A DNA stretch of 64,000 nt from Phyllobacterium bourgognense (GCF_003337575.1 NZ_QPJM01000003.1:186001-250000), one strand, 5' to 3'. Positions 43,183-52,779 are shown, counted from the first letter of the stretch. Translations and numbers: made by a program. The notes: generated by a model from the letters alone, not told the origin.

Positions 43183-43647
43183 TTATGCGCTCCTTTTGTT
43201 CTTGGAATTCAGCGCGCCAACGTCGAGGACTTCAGGTGCCTGAGCTTCATGTGGGTGGTTGGAACCGGCGTAAACGCGCAGGTTCTTCATCTGGCGACGG
43301 CCGAGCGGGCCACGGGGAACCATGCGCTCGACAGCCTTCTCAACGACGCGTTCCGGAAAACGGCCTTCGAGCAGCTGACGGGCAGTGCGTTCCTTGATGC
43401 CGCCGGGATGGCCGGTGTGCCAGTAATAAACCTTGTCGGTAAACTTCTTACCGGTGAGCGCAACCTTGTCGGCGTTGATGATGATGACATTGTCGCCATC
43501 GTCCACGTGCGGGGTGAAGGTTGCTTTGTGCTTGCCGCGCAGGATGTTGGCGACGATGGAAGCAAGACGGCCGACGACGAGACCTTCGGCGTCGATCAGG
43601 ATCCACTTTTTCGTCACATCTGCCGGCTTCTGTGTGAAGGTAGCCAT
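43183..43647 (-). CDS. rplM: 50S ribosomal protein L13
   Basis: 154 residues from the ATG at 43647 ([15 protein letters not shown]) with AAGGA upstream. The in-frame extension to 43668 is rejected because it lacks conservation. [28 protein letters not shown] and [12 protein letters not shown] are hallmark L13 segments. L13 is an early assembly protein of the large subunit. In some bacteria it represses its own mRNA leader; the 5' region here holds short palindromes but nothing I can name. Confidence 0.98.
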   Translation of the reverse strand: MATFTQKPADVTKKWILIDAEGLVVGRLASIVANILRGKHKATFTPHVDDGDNVIIINADKVALTGKKFTDKVYYWHTGHPGGIKERTARQLLEGRFPERVVEKAVERMVPRGPLGRRQMKNLRVYAGSNHPHEAQAPEVLDVGALNSKNKRSA

Positions 43648-44165
43648 TGTGTTCGTCCTTGAGATCATCCTTCATAAAAGAAGGCTTTTCTTGTTGCTTG
43701 GGTTATGCGGAAGCTTGAATTCCCGCATAACAATGAAAAACGGCGGGAAACCCCACCGCAGTCGAGGGTTTCAATAAAGGGGCCAGGCGCTCGCGTCAAG
43801 TGACCATTTTCACCACGCATTATAAATAATATAGCAAATACAAACGCTTATTGAAAAGGTATTATATTACCACACCTTTTTGATAGTGTTCTGCGACGGA
43901 ATCGGCTTGGTCAGCCCATGCAGAACCCCGATCGATCACACGCCCGCCGGATAAACCATTCTAACGATATCTGTTCGAAAACGTTGCCGCGGCCCATCCT
44001 CGGCATCCACTCCGGTTATTGGACGCTCCTTCAGCCTGAATGGCAAGACCTATACCGTGGTATGGCTCGCCCTATGCCTCGACCCCAATTTACCACGAAC
44101 TCGCCTCAACGTAGCTTCGTCGACGCCGTGTGTAAGGCGGCGGTCAGCAAACACAGGAGGCAAAC
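43648..44165. other. Divergent intergenic region between rplM and the MBL-fold gene
   Basis: About 520 bases. 43800-43900 is strongly AT-rich and holds an imperfect palindrome GGTATTATATTACC inside AAAAGGT...ACCTTTT, a plausible promoter or operator. The stretch 43918-44160 is open in one frame for 83 codons but has no family resemblance, so I call no gene there. AGGAGG directly precedes the MBL-fold start. Confidence 0.5.
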
Positions 44166-45083
44166 ATGAACCTGCAACAAACTTCACACCCCGCAAGATC
44201 GGCCCCAGACGAGCTGGTTCCGTCGCGCTACGCGTTGAAGATCGGCGAGATTGACGTAATGGTGGTCAGCGACGGGGTACTACCGTTACCGGGCAAGATG
44301 CTGGGCCACAACGCCGATGCCGCCGAACGGGCGGCCTGGCTGGATTATAATTTCCTGCCGACGGACACGCTTGATTGGGGGCTGAACGTGGTCGTGGTGC
44401 GTAGCGGCGGCAAGACCATCCTCATCGATGCCGGGCTGGGGGAGGACCCGAAATTGAACTTGCCGCGGGCCGGGCAGTTGGCCCATCGGCTGGAGGCCGC
44501 TGGCATCGATCTTGCGTCGGTGACCGACGTGGTGCTTACCCATATGCATATGGACCACATTGGCATGCTGCTCGTCGACGGGGTGAAGGAGCAGCTGCGT
44601 CCTGACCTGAAAATCCACGTGGCCGCCGCCGAGGTCGAGTTCTGGACACATCCCGATTTCTCTCATGTGTCCATGCCGCAGGGGTTCCCGGACGCACTTC
44701 GGGCGGCCGCCAAGCGGTTCGCGGAAGAGTACCGCAGTAATCTGCAGACGTTCGAGGAAGAGTACGAGGTTGCGCCGGGGGTGGTAGTCACCCGCACCGG
44801 CGGCCATACACCCGGGCACAGCGTGGTGCGCCTCGCGTCCGGCGGCGACCGGCTGATGTTCGCCGGCGACGCCGTGTTCGCGGTCGGGTTCGAGCATCCC
44901 GACTGGTTCAACGGCTTCGAACATGACCCCGAGGAGGCTGCCCGCGTTCGCGTCCGTCTTTTGAAGGAGCTGTCGGCGAACGGCGAGCTCCTGGTGGCCA
45001 CTCACCTGCCATTCCCATCGGTCGGCCATGTGGCGGTTGAAGGCGACGCCTTTCGGTGGGTGCCGATCTTCTGGGACTACTGA
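44166..45083 (+). CDS. Metallo-beta-lactamase-fold hydrolase
   Basis: 305 residues. Zinc ligands: LTHMHMDHIGM (HxHxDH), GGHTPGHS (His), MFAGDAVF (Asp) and ATHLPFPSVGHV (His). The layout, with an N-terminal strand before the domain and no export signal, is that of the AttM/AiiA-like and AhlD-like MBL hydrolases. Quorum-quenching lactonase is a possibility but not proven. It has a very strong ribosome site (AGGAGG) and stands alone. GC content appears higher than in the flanking intergenic DNA. Confidence 0.88.
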   Translation: MNLQQTSHPARSAPDELVPSRYALKIGEIDVMVVSDGVLPLPGKMLGHNADAAERAAWLDYNFLPTDTLDWGLNVVVVRSGGKTILIDAGLGEDPKLNLPRAGQLAHRLEAAGIDLASVTDVVLTHMHMDHIGMLLVDGVKEQLRPDLKIHVAAAEVEFWTHPDFSHVSMPQGFPDALRAAAKRFAEEYRSNLQTFEEEYEVAPGVVVTRTGGHTPGHSVVRLASGGDRLMFAGDAVFAVGFEHPDWFNGFEHDPEEAARVRVRLLKELSANGELLVATHLPFPSVGHVAVEGDAFRWVPIFWDY

Positions 45084-45191
45084 CCGCTTGTTGGGTTAGG
45101 CCTCACCAGGGCGCGACCTCATAACGTTAACGAGTTCACGCCCTGGTCCCACTTTGGACCAGGCTTCGCAGACGCAAAACCTTCGCAGACG

Positions 45192-46193
45192 TCACTTCAC
45201 AGCGACGACAACCTTCCCCTTCGCACGACCCGTTTCGACGTACTCCAGCGCTTCATTGGTCTTCTCGAACGGGAAGACCCGATCCATCACCGGTCGAAGG
45301 GCACCTGCCTCGATCAGTGAGGTGATCTGACCAAGCTGCGCGCCGTTGGCTGTCATGAAGAGGAACGAATAGCTGACGCCCCGGCGTTTCGATTTTCTCC
45401 TGATACCGAAACTCAGCAGCCGCATGATCAGTCGAAGCGGCCAGCCGAAACCGTTCTCCTTTGCGAAATCCGGGTCCGGCGGACCGGAAATCGAGATCAG
45501 CTTCCCGCCCGGCTTCAACACGCCAAGGGATTTCTTCAGCGTATCCGGGCCGAGGCTGTTCAGTACGACGTCGTAATCCTGCAGGATTTCCTCGAAGTTC
45601 TCTTTCTTGTAGTCGATCACGACATCTGCGCCGAGATTCTTGACGAGATCGATATTTACCGTGCTTGTGGTCGTCGCCACATATGCCCCGAGATATTTGG
45701 CGAGCTGGATCGCGATCGTGCCCACGCCGCCCGAGCCCGCATGGATCAGGACCTTATGCCCCTTCTGCAAATTGGCCCGCTCGACAAGAACCTGCCAAGC
45801 TGTCAGCGCGACAAGCGGAATGGACGCGGCCTCTTCCATGGTCAGGTTGTTCGGCTTCATCGCCACATCTGCCTCGTCCATGGCGATATATTCGGCAAAT
45901 GTCCCGATGCGATCCTGCGCCGGGCGTGCATAGACCTCGTCACCGGGCTTGAACCGCCGGACATTGGCGCCGACCCGGACGACGACGCCCGCGACATCAT
46001 TGCCGAGGATCAGCGGAAGGCGGTATGGCAGGATGAGCTTGAACTCTCCATCTCTGATCTTGGTGTCCAGAACATTCACACTGGCGGCGTGAATCTCCAC
46101 CATCACGTCATTGTCCCGCAGCTCCGGCTCCGGACTTTCCGTGAAACGCAGTGTCCCGCCTTTCACATAGCGATCGATCAGGAAGGATTTCAT
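45192..46193 (-). CDS. NAD(P)-dependent alcohol dehydrogenase/quinone oxidoreductase (MDR family)
   Basis: 333 residues from MKSFLIDRYVKGGTLRF; a 21-codon upstream extension reaches into the SDR gene and is less likely. It is a medium-chain reductase: GNDVAGVVVRVGANVRRFKPGDEVYA, and the NADPH site HAGSGGVGTIAIQLAKYLGA. No catalytic zinc Cys/His set is seen, so it is of the zinc-independent quinone oxidoreductase type (RTN4IP1-like). It follows the SDR gene by 60 bases, and both lie divergent to an HxlR regulator that probably controls them. Confidence 0.88.
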   Translation of the reverse strand: MKSFLIDRYVKGGTLRFTESPEPELRDNDVMVEIHAASVNVLDTKIRDGEFKLILPYRLPLILGNDVAGVVVRVGANVRRFKPGDEVYARPAQDRIGTFAEYIAMDEADVAMKPNNLTMEEAASIPLVALTAWQVLVERANLQKGHKVLIHAGSGGVGTIAIQLAKYLGAYVATTTSTVNIDLVKNLGADVVIDYKKENFEEILQDYDVVLNSLGPDTLKKSLGVLKPGGKLISISGPPDPDFAKENGFGWPLRLIMRLLSFGIRRKSKRRGVSYSFLFMTANGAQLGQITSLIEAGALRPVMDRVFPFEKTNEALEYVETGRAKGKVVVAVK

Positions 46194-46252
46194 AGGAACT
46201 AACTTTCGTCTCGAAATAAGCGGGCGAAGCCGAATAGCGACGCTGTCCGCAC

Positions 46253-47068
46253 TCACGCAGGAAGCCGGCTGAATTTCCGCAAGTTCTTGTCTACGAAAGA
46301 CTCCGGCAGGAAGCGGCGTATAAACCGGACTTGCGCCGCTGCTTTGCCTGCAGTGTAGCGTCTTTTGGGCGATATCGCATTGGCGGCCCTTACCACCGCT
46401 GCGGCGACCACCTCGGGCGCGTCACCCTTTTCGATGACGTCGCGCATCTGCTGCTCCGCGTAGGCGCGAATGGTCTCATAGACGGGAAGCGGCTGGTCCG
46501 GTCGGGTGATGTTCTCTTCGAAGGATGTGCGGGTCGCACCTGGCTCGACAAGCACAACGCGGATGCCCTGGGTTCGGACTTCGTGGTCGAGAGATTCCGA
46601 ATAGCCCTCGATAGCGTGTTTGGTCGATGCGTAGAGGGCATTGTAAGGAGCGGGAATGAGCCCGAGTATCGAACTCAGGTTGATAATTCGCCCCTTCTGC
46701 TGGCGTCGCATCACGGGCAGGACTGCATTCGTCATTCGCAGGACGCCGAACACGTTCACGTCGAACACAGCTTTCGCCTGAGCTGCCGAAGACTCTTCAG
46801 CGCCGCCGAGCAGCCCGATCCCGGCATTGTTGACCAGTAGATCGATATGCCCGGTGCGGCTTAAAACGTCATCGACCACCGCCTGTACCGATGCGTCATC
46901 GGTTACATCGCAGATCAGCATCGTGATCCCCTCCGGGGTATCGGACATCGGTTTCCGGCTTGTGCCGAATACGCGATAGCCATCGCGCCGCAGCGCTTTT
47001 GCCGTTACCAGCCCGATGCCGGAGGAAGCGCCCGTTATGAGGGCGATGCGGGGGTGTGTCTTGCTCAT
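46253..47068 (-). CDS. Short-chain dehydrogenase/reductase
   Basis: 271 residues. The classical SDR motifs are present: TGASSGIGLVTA (cofactor glycine loop), LLVNNAGIGLLG (NNAG), the catalytic Ser in NLSSILG and the YASTK motif (YNALYASTKHAIEGYSES). Specificity is unknown. It is the first gene of the unit with the quinone oxidoreductase and diverges from the HxlR gene across about 90 bases. Confidence 0.92.
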   Translation of the reverse strand: MSKTHPRIALITGASSGIGLVTAKALRRDGYRVFGTSRKPMSDTPEGITMLICDVTDDASVQAVVDDVLSRTGHIDLLVNNAGIGLLGGAEESSAAQAKAVFDVNVFGVLRMTNAVLPVMRRQQKGRIINLSSILGLIPAPYNALYASTKHAIEGYSESLDHEVRTQGIRVVLVEPGATRTSFEENITRPDQPLPVYETIRAYAEQQMRDVIEKGDAPEVVAAAVVRAANAISPKRRYTAGKAAAQVRFIRRFLPESFVDKNLRKFSRLPA

Positions 47069-47157
47069 TGCCTTTTTCTTTCATTTTGTCGTGGAACATC
47101 TATGCATAATCAGTTACTATGAATTTAGTAGTAAGTCACTATCAAAAAGATATCGAC

Positions 47158-47589
47158 ATGAAAAATCTTTCAGACCAGCCATGCCTGATCGCCCGGAGCC
47201 TCGCGCTTGTGGGGGATGCATGGAGTATGCTGATCATGCGGGATGCCCATGCGGGCCTCACTCGCTTTGATGAATTCCGCAAGAGCCTCAAGATCGCGCC
47301 GACGATGCTGACGGCGCGACTTTCAGCTCTGACTGAGGACGGACTACTGGAAAAACGCCGCTATTCCGATCGTCCGCCACGGGACGAATATGTGCTGACG
47401 GAAGCCGGCCGCGACTTTCTGCCGGTCCTGTTTGCGATTGGCGCGTGGGGACGCAAGCATCGTGGCGGGGGCGAGGTGACCCGGTTCTTCGACGCCGAGA
47501 CCGGAACGGAGATCGATCCGGTCACCATCGACCGCGGGACCGGCGCTCCGGTCGGAACGCGTGCCATTCGCATCGCCGCAGCCGAGTAG
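47158..47589 (+). CDS. HxlR-family transcriptional regulator
   Basis: 143 residues from the ATG at 47158; an ATG at 47119 is in frame but lies in the presumed operator. The winged helix is typical: CLIARSLALVGDAWSMLIMRDAHAG, FDEFRKSLKIAPTMLTARLSALTEDGLL and RDEYVLTEAGRDFLPVL. HxlR/YodB-type proteins often sense electrophiles or quinones through an N-terminal Cys. Here a Cys is present in SDQPCLIAR at the right place. That fits control of the adjacent oxidoreductase genes. Confidence 0.92.
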   Translation: MKNLSDQPCLIARSLALVGDAWSMLIMRDAHAGLTRFDEFRKSLKIAPTMLTARLSALTEDGLLEKRRYSDRPPRDEYVLTEAGRDFLPVLFAIGAWGRKHRGGGEVTRFFDAETGTEIDPVTIDRGTGAPVGTRAIRIAAAE

Positions 47590-47704
47590 CCAGTTCATGT
47601 TAAAAAATGTGCAATTTGGCGCGGTGATTAAACTTTAGACGAATTGTCAATCCGCAGCGGGCTGCAGAGATTGGGAGCATTATCCCAAAAGGAATTTGCG
47701 CCCG

Positions 47705-50497
47705 ATGAATTTCAGATATTTATTGCTTGTCCCGGTCATTGCTCTTGCCGCCTGCGATAGTTCCGACTCGTCTGCACCGCCGGTGCAGACGTCCGACAGC
47801 ACATTTGCCGATGCTGCCAATGCGCAGCTTGCCGCGCTTGGCGACAAGGTTGCCAGCCTCAACGCAAAGCTTGCCGAATCCGATGCGAAGTTCGACCAGC
47901 TCAACGGCCGGATCGGCTCCACCGATGCCGGGATTGGTGCGGTCACGGCCCAAATCGATGCGCTCGCCGCGCAGGTCAAAGGCCTTGGCGATAGCGCAAA
48001 CTCCGCAAGTGCAACGATCCTGCGCCTCTCCGGCGATGGCGCAGGAAACCCCGGCGAGATCGCCAGGGCCACGGATGGCCTTGCCAGATTGATCGGCGAA
48101 AAGGCGGACCCTGCAACGATTACCGGGGCGGAAAAGCGGCTCGATGATCTCAAAAAAGAGCTTCAGAACGCGACGACGGTTCTCGGCAATGCGCAGGGCC
48201 GGCTAGCGGCGCTGACGGGCGAGGGTACGGCCGACGAGCCGGGGATCGCCAAGCTCACCAGACTTCTGGCGGCGCTCGATTCAACGGACGATTCCGGCGC
48301 GATCCAGAAGGCCGGAATCAAACTCACCGGGCTGACGGAGGATGCCAGCAAGATCGCCGGAATCCTGGACGATGCAGAGCGGCGACTGGCAAAGTTGAAG
48401 GGTGACGGCACTGACAAGAACCCCGGCGAGATCGCCGCAACGCAAGCCAGACTGAAAACCCTCGAGGAGAGCATCGCAACCGCCAAAGCCGAGCTGGCGG
48501 CACTGGAAGGCGACGGCACGCAGGCCGGCAAGATCGCCAAGGCCAGGGATGAAATCGCCGGGCTGACCAAGGCGATAAACGGTTTGACCGAGACGCTTCG
48601 GCTGCAAACCGCGCGGGCCAAGGGGCTGGATCTGAAGGCGCAGGAGAAATTTGCCGAAGCAGCGCTTGCGTTCAAGGAGGCGGGAATGGCTCCGGACGCT
48701 GCAGATATGTTCAAGGCGGCCGGCATGCGCGAGGAGGCAGCAGATATGTACAGCCGCGCCGGCATGGACGAGGAAGCGTATACGCTTTATGCGCCGGCAG
48801 ATTATGTGCTGCAGGACAAGACAAAATATGACGACGGCAAGTCCGCATCACTTGATCCGAAAGATGTCGATGAGAGGCCCGCAGTCAAGCGGCACAAGAT
48901 GACGCTCGATGGCAAGACCTTCTGGTTTACCGCCAGTACCGGTCATCTGATCGCCTATGCGCCGAAGGACAACACGGATGCGCAGGCGTCGATTTTCTAT
49001 ACTGCCTATACGCGCGACGATCTGCCGCGTGAAAACCGCCCCGTTACTTTCGTCTTCAACGGCGGGCCGGGCTCGTCCTCGATCTGGCTGCATATGGCGG
49101 CCTGGGGGCCACAACGCATTGAGATGAACAGCCCTGCCGTCGCTCCCGATGCTGCCGAGAAGCAGCCGGAGAACCTGCCGCTGACCGACAACGCGGAATC
49201 GCTGCTCGACGAAACCGACCTGGTCTTTATCGATCCGCCCGGAACTGGCTATTCGCAGGCCATTGCACCCCATGTGAACAAGGATTTCTGGGGTGTGCAG
49301 GTGGATGCGGATGTCCTGTTTCAATACATCAAACACTATGTCAATTTGAACCAGCGCCAATCGTCGCCCAAATATCTTTATGGCGAATCCTATGGCGGTG
49401 GCATTCGCGCACCAATCCTGTCCAGAATGATGGTAGAAGCGGGTACAGGGGCTTATGATCCGGACCCATTCGGCAAAAAGACCATTGCCTTGAGCGGTTC
49501 GGTCTTTCACTCGCCTGTGTTTGATTATGGCACAATGTGCGAACAGTACGCCGGCCCCGCATGCTGGACGTTGTTTCCAACCTATGCCATGACGCACAAA
49601 GCCTATGCCGCAGCAGATACGGGCACGAAGCTGGATATTGCTCCACCCTACCTCGATAACTTGCGAGAATTCACCCTCGAGAAACATCTTCCCGTAGTTC
49701 GGCGGTTCATGCTGCCGTTGCTGGTTCCGTCTCTTAAAGCGTCCTGGGATAGCTACGCTGAAAGTAGCGAAGGTCGCGCCCATTTTGAAAGTGCTGAGGC
49801 TTATACCGGAGTTGCAGCAGCCGCATGGAAACGCTTGATGATAATGCCCTTCTCAATTGTACCGGCCAGGTTTTTCGAAAGCACTGACTACTACGGATCG
49901 TTCATGGGATCGTTCAAGCCAGGCTACAGGCTCAATATCTACGACAGCCGGATGCATGTGAAGGGTGGCGAAGAATGGGATTTCGACACGTACAAGCCCT
50001 ATGATTTTAATTTTTACGAACACAAGGCATTTCACAACGTCTTTACACGCTATCTGACCGAATATCTCAATTATACCAACGGATCCTATTACCAGCAGCT
50101 CCGGCTTGATGCTGATGGCATCAACGGCCAGTGGATATGGAAAAGTGGCACGAAGGAGGAGCGTACCACTACTACCACCTTACCCGATATTGCTACTGCG
50201 CTGGCGGCCGACCCTTCCGTCAAGTATCTGGCCGTGCATGGCTATTACGATACGGTCACGCCTTTTTACGCCACTGAATGGAACCTTGTGAAAAGCAGAT
50301 TGAAAGATCGCATTCCGGTCAAGAATTACCATGGCGGGCATATGATCTATTATTCCGACGATGCGCGCGTTGCCTTGAAAACGGATGTCGCCGATTTCTA
50401 CAAGGCGCCGCCCGTTGCCATCGCACCGCCGGTTCGTGCAACTGGTGCACCAGCGACCCCACCCGCTGCGGCTGTACCCGCACTGACACTTCACTAG
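47705..50497 (+). CDS. Lipoprotein with coiled-coil domain fused to serine carboxypeptidase (S10) domain
   Basis: 930 residues from the ATG at 47705 (AAGGA upstream). The lipobox is ALAAC (Cys about 16). Residues ~35-310 are a long coiled coil built from repeated ~35-50-residue units (GDGT.PGEIA/GEGTADEPGIAKLTRLLAAL-like). Residues ~315-360 carry three degenerate ~14-residue repeats (AGMAPDAADMF, AGMREEAADMY, AGMDEEAYTLY). From ~385 to ~890 is a complete S10 peptidase: VFNGGPGSSSIW, LVFIDPPGTGYSQ, catalytic Ser in YGESYGGG (~561), Asp in GYYDTVTP (~847) and His in YHGGHMIYY. Such proteases cleave C-terminal residues at acid pH. It would be anchored in the cell envelope. An EF-hand protein gene follows 10 bases later. 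Confidence 0.9.
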   Translation: MNFRYLLLVPVIALAACDSSDSSAPPVQTSDSTFADAANAQLAALGDKVASLNAKLAESDAKFDQLNGRIGSTDAGIGAVTAQIDALAAQVKGLGDSANSASATILRLSGDGAGNPGEIARATDGLARLIGEKADPATITGAEKRLDDLKKELQNATTVLGNAQGRLAALTGEGTADEPGIAKLTRLLAALDSTDDSGAIQKAGIKLTGLTEDASKIAGILDDAERRLAKLKGDGTDKNPGEIAATQARLKTLEESIATAKAELAALEGDGTQAGKIAKARDEIAGLTKAINGLTETLRLQTARAKGLDLKAQEKFAEAALAFKEAGMAPDAADMFKAAGMREEAADMYSRAGMDEEAYTLYAPADYVLQDKTKYDDGKSASLDPKDVDERPAVKRHKMTLDGKTFWFTASTGHLIAYAPKDNTDAQASIFYTAYTRDDLPRENRPVTFVFNGGPGSSSIWLHMAAWGPQRIEMNSPAVAPDAAEKQPENLPLTDNAESLLDETDLVFIDPPGTGYSQAIAPHVNKDFWGVQVDADVLFQYIKHYVNLNQRQSSPKYLYGESYGGGIRAPILSRMMVEAGTGAYDPDPFGKKTIALSGSVFHSPVFDYGTMCEQYAGPACWTLFPTYAMTHKAYAAADTGTKLDIAPPYLDNLREFTLEKHLPVVRRFMLPLLVPSLKASWDSYAESSEGRAHFESAEAYTGVAAAAWKRLMIMPFSIVPARFFESTDYYGSFMGSFKPGYRLNIYDSRMHVKGGEEWDFDTYKPYDFNFYEHKAFHNVFTRYLTEYLNYTNGSYYQQLRLDADGINGQWIWKSGTKEERTTTTTLPDIATALAADPSVKYLAVHGYYDTVTPFYATEWNLVKSRLKDRIPVKNYHGGHMIYYSDDARVALKTDVADFYKAPPVAIAPPVRATGAPATPPAAAVPALTLH

Positions 50498-50507
50498 GAT
50501 TACACCG

Positions 50508-50927
50508 ATGAAAAATCTTTCAATAGTTGTCGCTCTTCTGGCTCTCGGCTCGGCCCCCGCGATGGCCATGCCCCTCAGCGAAAGCGCTCTGCATCCTGGA
50601 TGGGCCTCCATCGTCGATATTGCCGATGGCTTCTTTGTGCCACCCGCCGATCCAGACGCGCCTCCCTTGAGCGAGGAAAGTGTCCAGTCGGCGGTCGATC
50701 AAAAATTACAGAAGAAGTTCAATGAGGCGGCGCGCGGAACAAATAGTTTGACTGTTCAAGGCGCCAGCGATGCCAGTTGGGGTGTCATCGCCGATCACTT
50801 CGCCGAGATCGACGGCAATCATGACGGCTATGCCAGTTTCGATGAAATCCAGACCTTCTTCGATGGCCGTTCGCCTCTGCCTGCCGCCAGAGCAAGGGCT
50901 GCGGCAAAGGTGCAGGTCGTGGAGTAG
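50508..50927 (+). CDS. Periplasmic EF-hand protein
   Basis: 139 residues. Signal peptide of about 20 residues (LLALGSAPAMA). One canonical EF-hand loop, DGNHDGYASFDE (positions 1, 3, 5, 12 = D, N, D, E), lies near residue 102, within FAEIDGNHDGYASFDEIQTFF. The rest is helical and unassigned. It lies 10 bases downstream of the S10 lipoprotein gene, so the two are almost certainly co-transcribed. A calcium-dependent partner or regulator of that peptidase is an attractive but untested idea. Confidence 0.82.
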   Translation: MKNLSIVVALLALGSAPAMAMPLSESALHPGWASIVDIADGFFVPPADPDAPPLSEESVQSAVDQKLQKKFNEAARGTNSLTVQGASDASWGVIADHFAEIDGNHDGYASFDEIQTFFDGRSPLPAARARAAAKVQVVE

Positions 50928-50981
50928 ACAGCCAGGCAGGCGGGAGTCGGGTGAAGACAAACTTGTTTGGTGAAGAGTAGC

Positions 50982-51419
50982 TTATTGCGAAGGCGCGTGC
51001 GGCGGGATCGAATAGGTTGCCGTTGCATGCGCTACGAGTTCGCTTGTTGAACCGCTGGTCATGGAAATCTCGACAACGGCCAGACGCTTGCCGAGTTTGA
51101 GAATCGTTGCTTTGGCATCGACAGGTCCCGATTCCGGTTTGCGCAGGAAATTGATATTGAGGTTTGTTGTCACGGCGAGGGCCACCGGACCGATCTGCGC
51201 GAGGATCGCGACATAGGCGGCGATATCGGCCAGCGCGAACAATGTTGGCCCGGAGACCGTCCCGCCCGGCCGCAAATGCCGGTCTGACGGATCGAGCCGC
51301 ATCGACACATAACCGTCGCCGGCGTCAGTCACCGTGAAGGCCATTCCTTCCGCGTTAACCTGTGGAAATTCGCGTTCCAGAAAGGAAGTCAACGCCTCAA
51401 CGTCCATCGCTATAGCCAT
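50982..51419 (-). CDS. PaaI-family thioesterase (hotdog fold)
   Basis: 145 residues. Hotdog-fold motif LRPGGTVSGPTLFALADIAAYVAILAQIG followed by TTNLNINFLRKPE and a C-terminal strand pair (RLAVVEISMTS). The variant 'GGTVSGPTLFALAD' replaces the usual HGG start, as in the phenylacetate-type subfamily. It probably hydrolyses an aromatic or medium-chain acyl-CoA. A start four codons later (MDVEALTSF) is possible. It is convergent to the EF-hand gene. Confidence 0.85.
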   Translation of the reverse strand: MAIAMDVEALTSFLEREFPQVNAEGMAFTVTDAGDGYVSMRLDPSDRHLRPGGTVSGPTLFALADIAAYVAILAQIGPVALAVTTNLNINFLRKPESGPVDAKATILKLGKRLAVVEISMTSGSTSELVAHATATYSIPPHAPSQ

Positions 51420-51507
51420 AATCCATCCCTTGCTGTTTTTTCTTTACACTTAAATGTTAAATTCGCCGCTCCTATTTCTGCATCGTCTTTTCAAGACGGA
51501 GGACGTT

Positions 51508-52056
51508 ATGAAACCGCCTGGACTGGTCGCAGCATGCTGCGTTTTCGCACTTGCCTATGCGGGAACTATCGCGACACAGACGACACCAACCCCGATACAA
51601 GCTGTTCAGACGTTCAGTCTGCCGGAGCAGCCGGTGTCTCTGACTGAGGATACGATCAAACGTTTCCTTTTTGGTTTTGCGCCGGTGGCTGCGACAGTAC
51701 GCGAAGTGGACGGCAGGGGGGAGGCCGCCGAGCGAACGGTGGTTCTCGATGTGAAAGCTGCAGAATATGGTTTTGCCAGCTTCTCGGATTGGGTGAATAC
51801 GACCAATACGATCATGGTGACCTATCATTGGGCGACCAACCCCGATCCCCGCGCCGAAGTGGACAAAGCGATCGCCGCAATTCCTTCCATGCCAAATCTT
51901 TCCGATCAGGAAAAGGCCGATATGATCGCGGGATTGAAAGCCGGGCTTGCCAAGGTTGAGAATGCAAAACCCACGCCCGAGAACATGGCGATTGTCCAGA
52001 AGCATTTGCGCACGCTGAAACCATTCTATGAACTTTGGGCGGCGCCGCCCGGATAA
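51508..52056 (+). CDS. Secreted hypothetical protein (182 aa)
   Basis: 182 residues from the ATG at 51508, with GGAGG 7 bases upstream. Signal peptide LVAACCVFALAYAGTIA. The mature part is helical (FLFGFAPVAATVREVDGRG; LSDQEKADMIAGLKAGLAKVEN) and ends KPFYELWAAPPG. It resembles periplasmic proteins of unknown function in rhizobia, but I cannot name the family. The CoA-binding protein gene follows 24 bases later. Confidence 0.7.
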   Translation: MKPPGLVAACCVFALAYAGTIATQTTPTPIQAVQTFSLPEQPVSLTEDTIKRFLFGFAPVAATVREVDGRGEAAERTVVLDVKAAEYGFASFSDWVNTTNTIMVTYHWATNPDPRAEVDKAIAAIPSMPNLSDQEKADMIAGLKAGLAKVENAKPTPENMAIVQKHLRTLKPFYELWAAPPG

Positions 52057-52080
52057 ACGCAGAACAGGACATGTGTGCCG

Positions 52081-52515
52081 ATGCAGGAACACTACTATTC
52101 CGACGACTATATTCGCGAGATTCTGTCTTCGGTCAAAACCATAGCCTTGACCGGTGCTTCGCCCAATGAAACACGGCCGAGTTTTTCTGTGATGAGATTT
52201 CTTCTCGGCCAGGGATATCACGTCATACCCGTCAATCCGGGGCAGGCGCGAAAGACCATTCTCGGCCAACAGGTCTATGCGCGGCTCGCCGACATTCCTG
52301 AGCCGATCGACATGGTGGATGTCTTCCGCAACTCTCTTGCCGTTCCGGGTGTGGTCGATGAGGTGCTGGCACTCGAACCGCTGCCGCGGGTGATCTGGAC
52401 TCAACTCGGTGTTTGGGACGAGGCTGCAGCGCGCAAGGCGGAAGCAGCCGGAATCCAGGTCGTCATGAACAGGTGCCCGGCCATCGAAATTCCCCGGCTT
52501 GGCATGCGCGTCTAG
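52081..52515 (+). CDS. CoA-binding protein (YccU-like)
   Basis: 144 residues from the ATG at 52081; a GTG two codons earlier is the alternative. It is a Rossmann CoA-binding domain of the CoA_binding_2 family: TIALTGASPNETRPSFSVMRFLLGQGYHVIPVNPG, EPIDMVDVFRN and the C-terminal VVMNRCPAIEIPRL motif. Cytosolic; the partner reaction is unknown. Members often neighbour metY in alphaproteobacteria, as here (265 bases upstream of it). Confidence 0.9.
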   Translation: MQEHYYSDDYIREILSSVKTIALTGASPNETRPSFSVMRFLLGQGYHVIPVNPGQARKTILGQQVYARLADIPEPIDMVDVFRNSLAVPGVVDEVLALEPLPRVIWTQLGVWDEAAARKAEAAGIQVVMNRCPAIEIPRLGMRV

Positions 52516-52779
52516 GACGGGATTTTCCCGCCGGCGCAGATTCATTTTCGTCGGGCACTAAGAATGAAATGCCTGGGTGCCGTTCCGGTATAAGAGTTGC
52601 ACGATTATCGGCGATTCTGATGCAAGAAGTGTCGATTCCTATGCACGAAACCCCGAAACTGGCACAAGAATCTCAATCGCCAGCTGTAATTGGATTGTCC
52701 TTGGTTGCGAAAATGCGCTCTTGGCCCCAGCATCACAATCCCATAGCCTTGCAGGAAGGCTGGCAACAGGAGCACAAAC

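Noticed and set aside
43918-44169. Open frame before the MBL-fold gene
   Set aside because: No homology pattern, and it overlaps the strong ribosome site of the next gene.
52516-52779. SAM-II riboswitch before metY
   Set aside because: The conserved core was looked for and not found.
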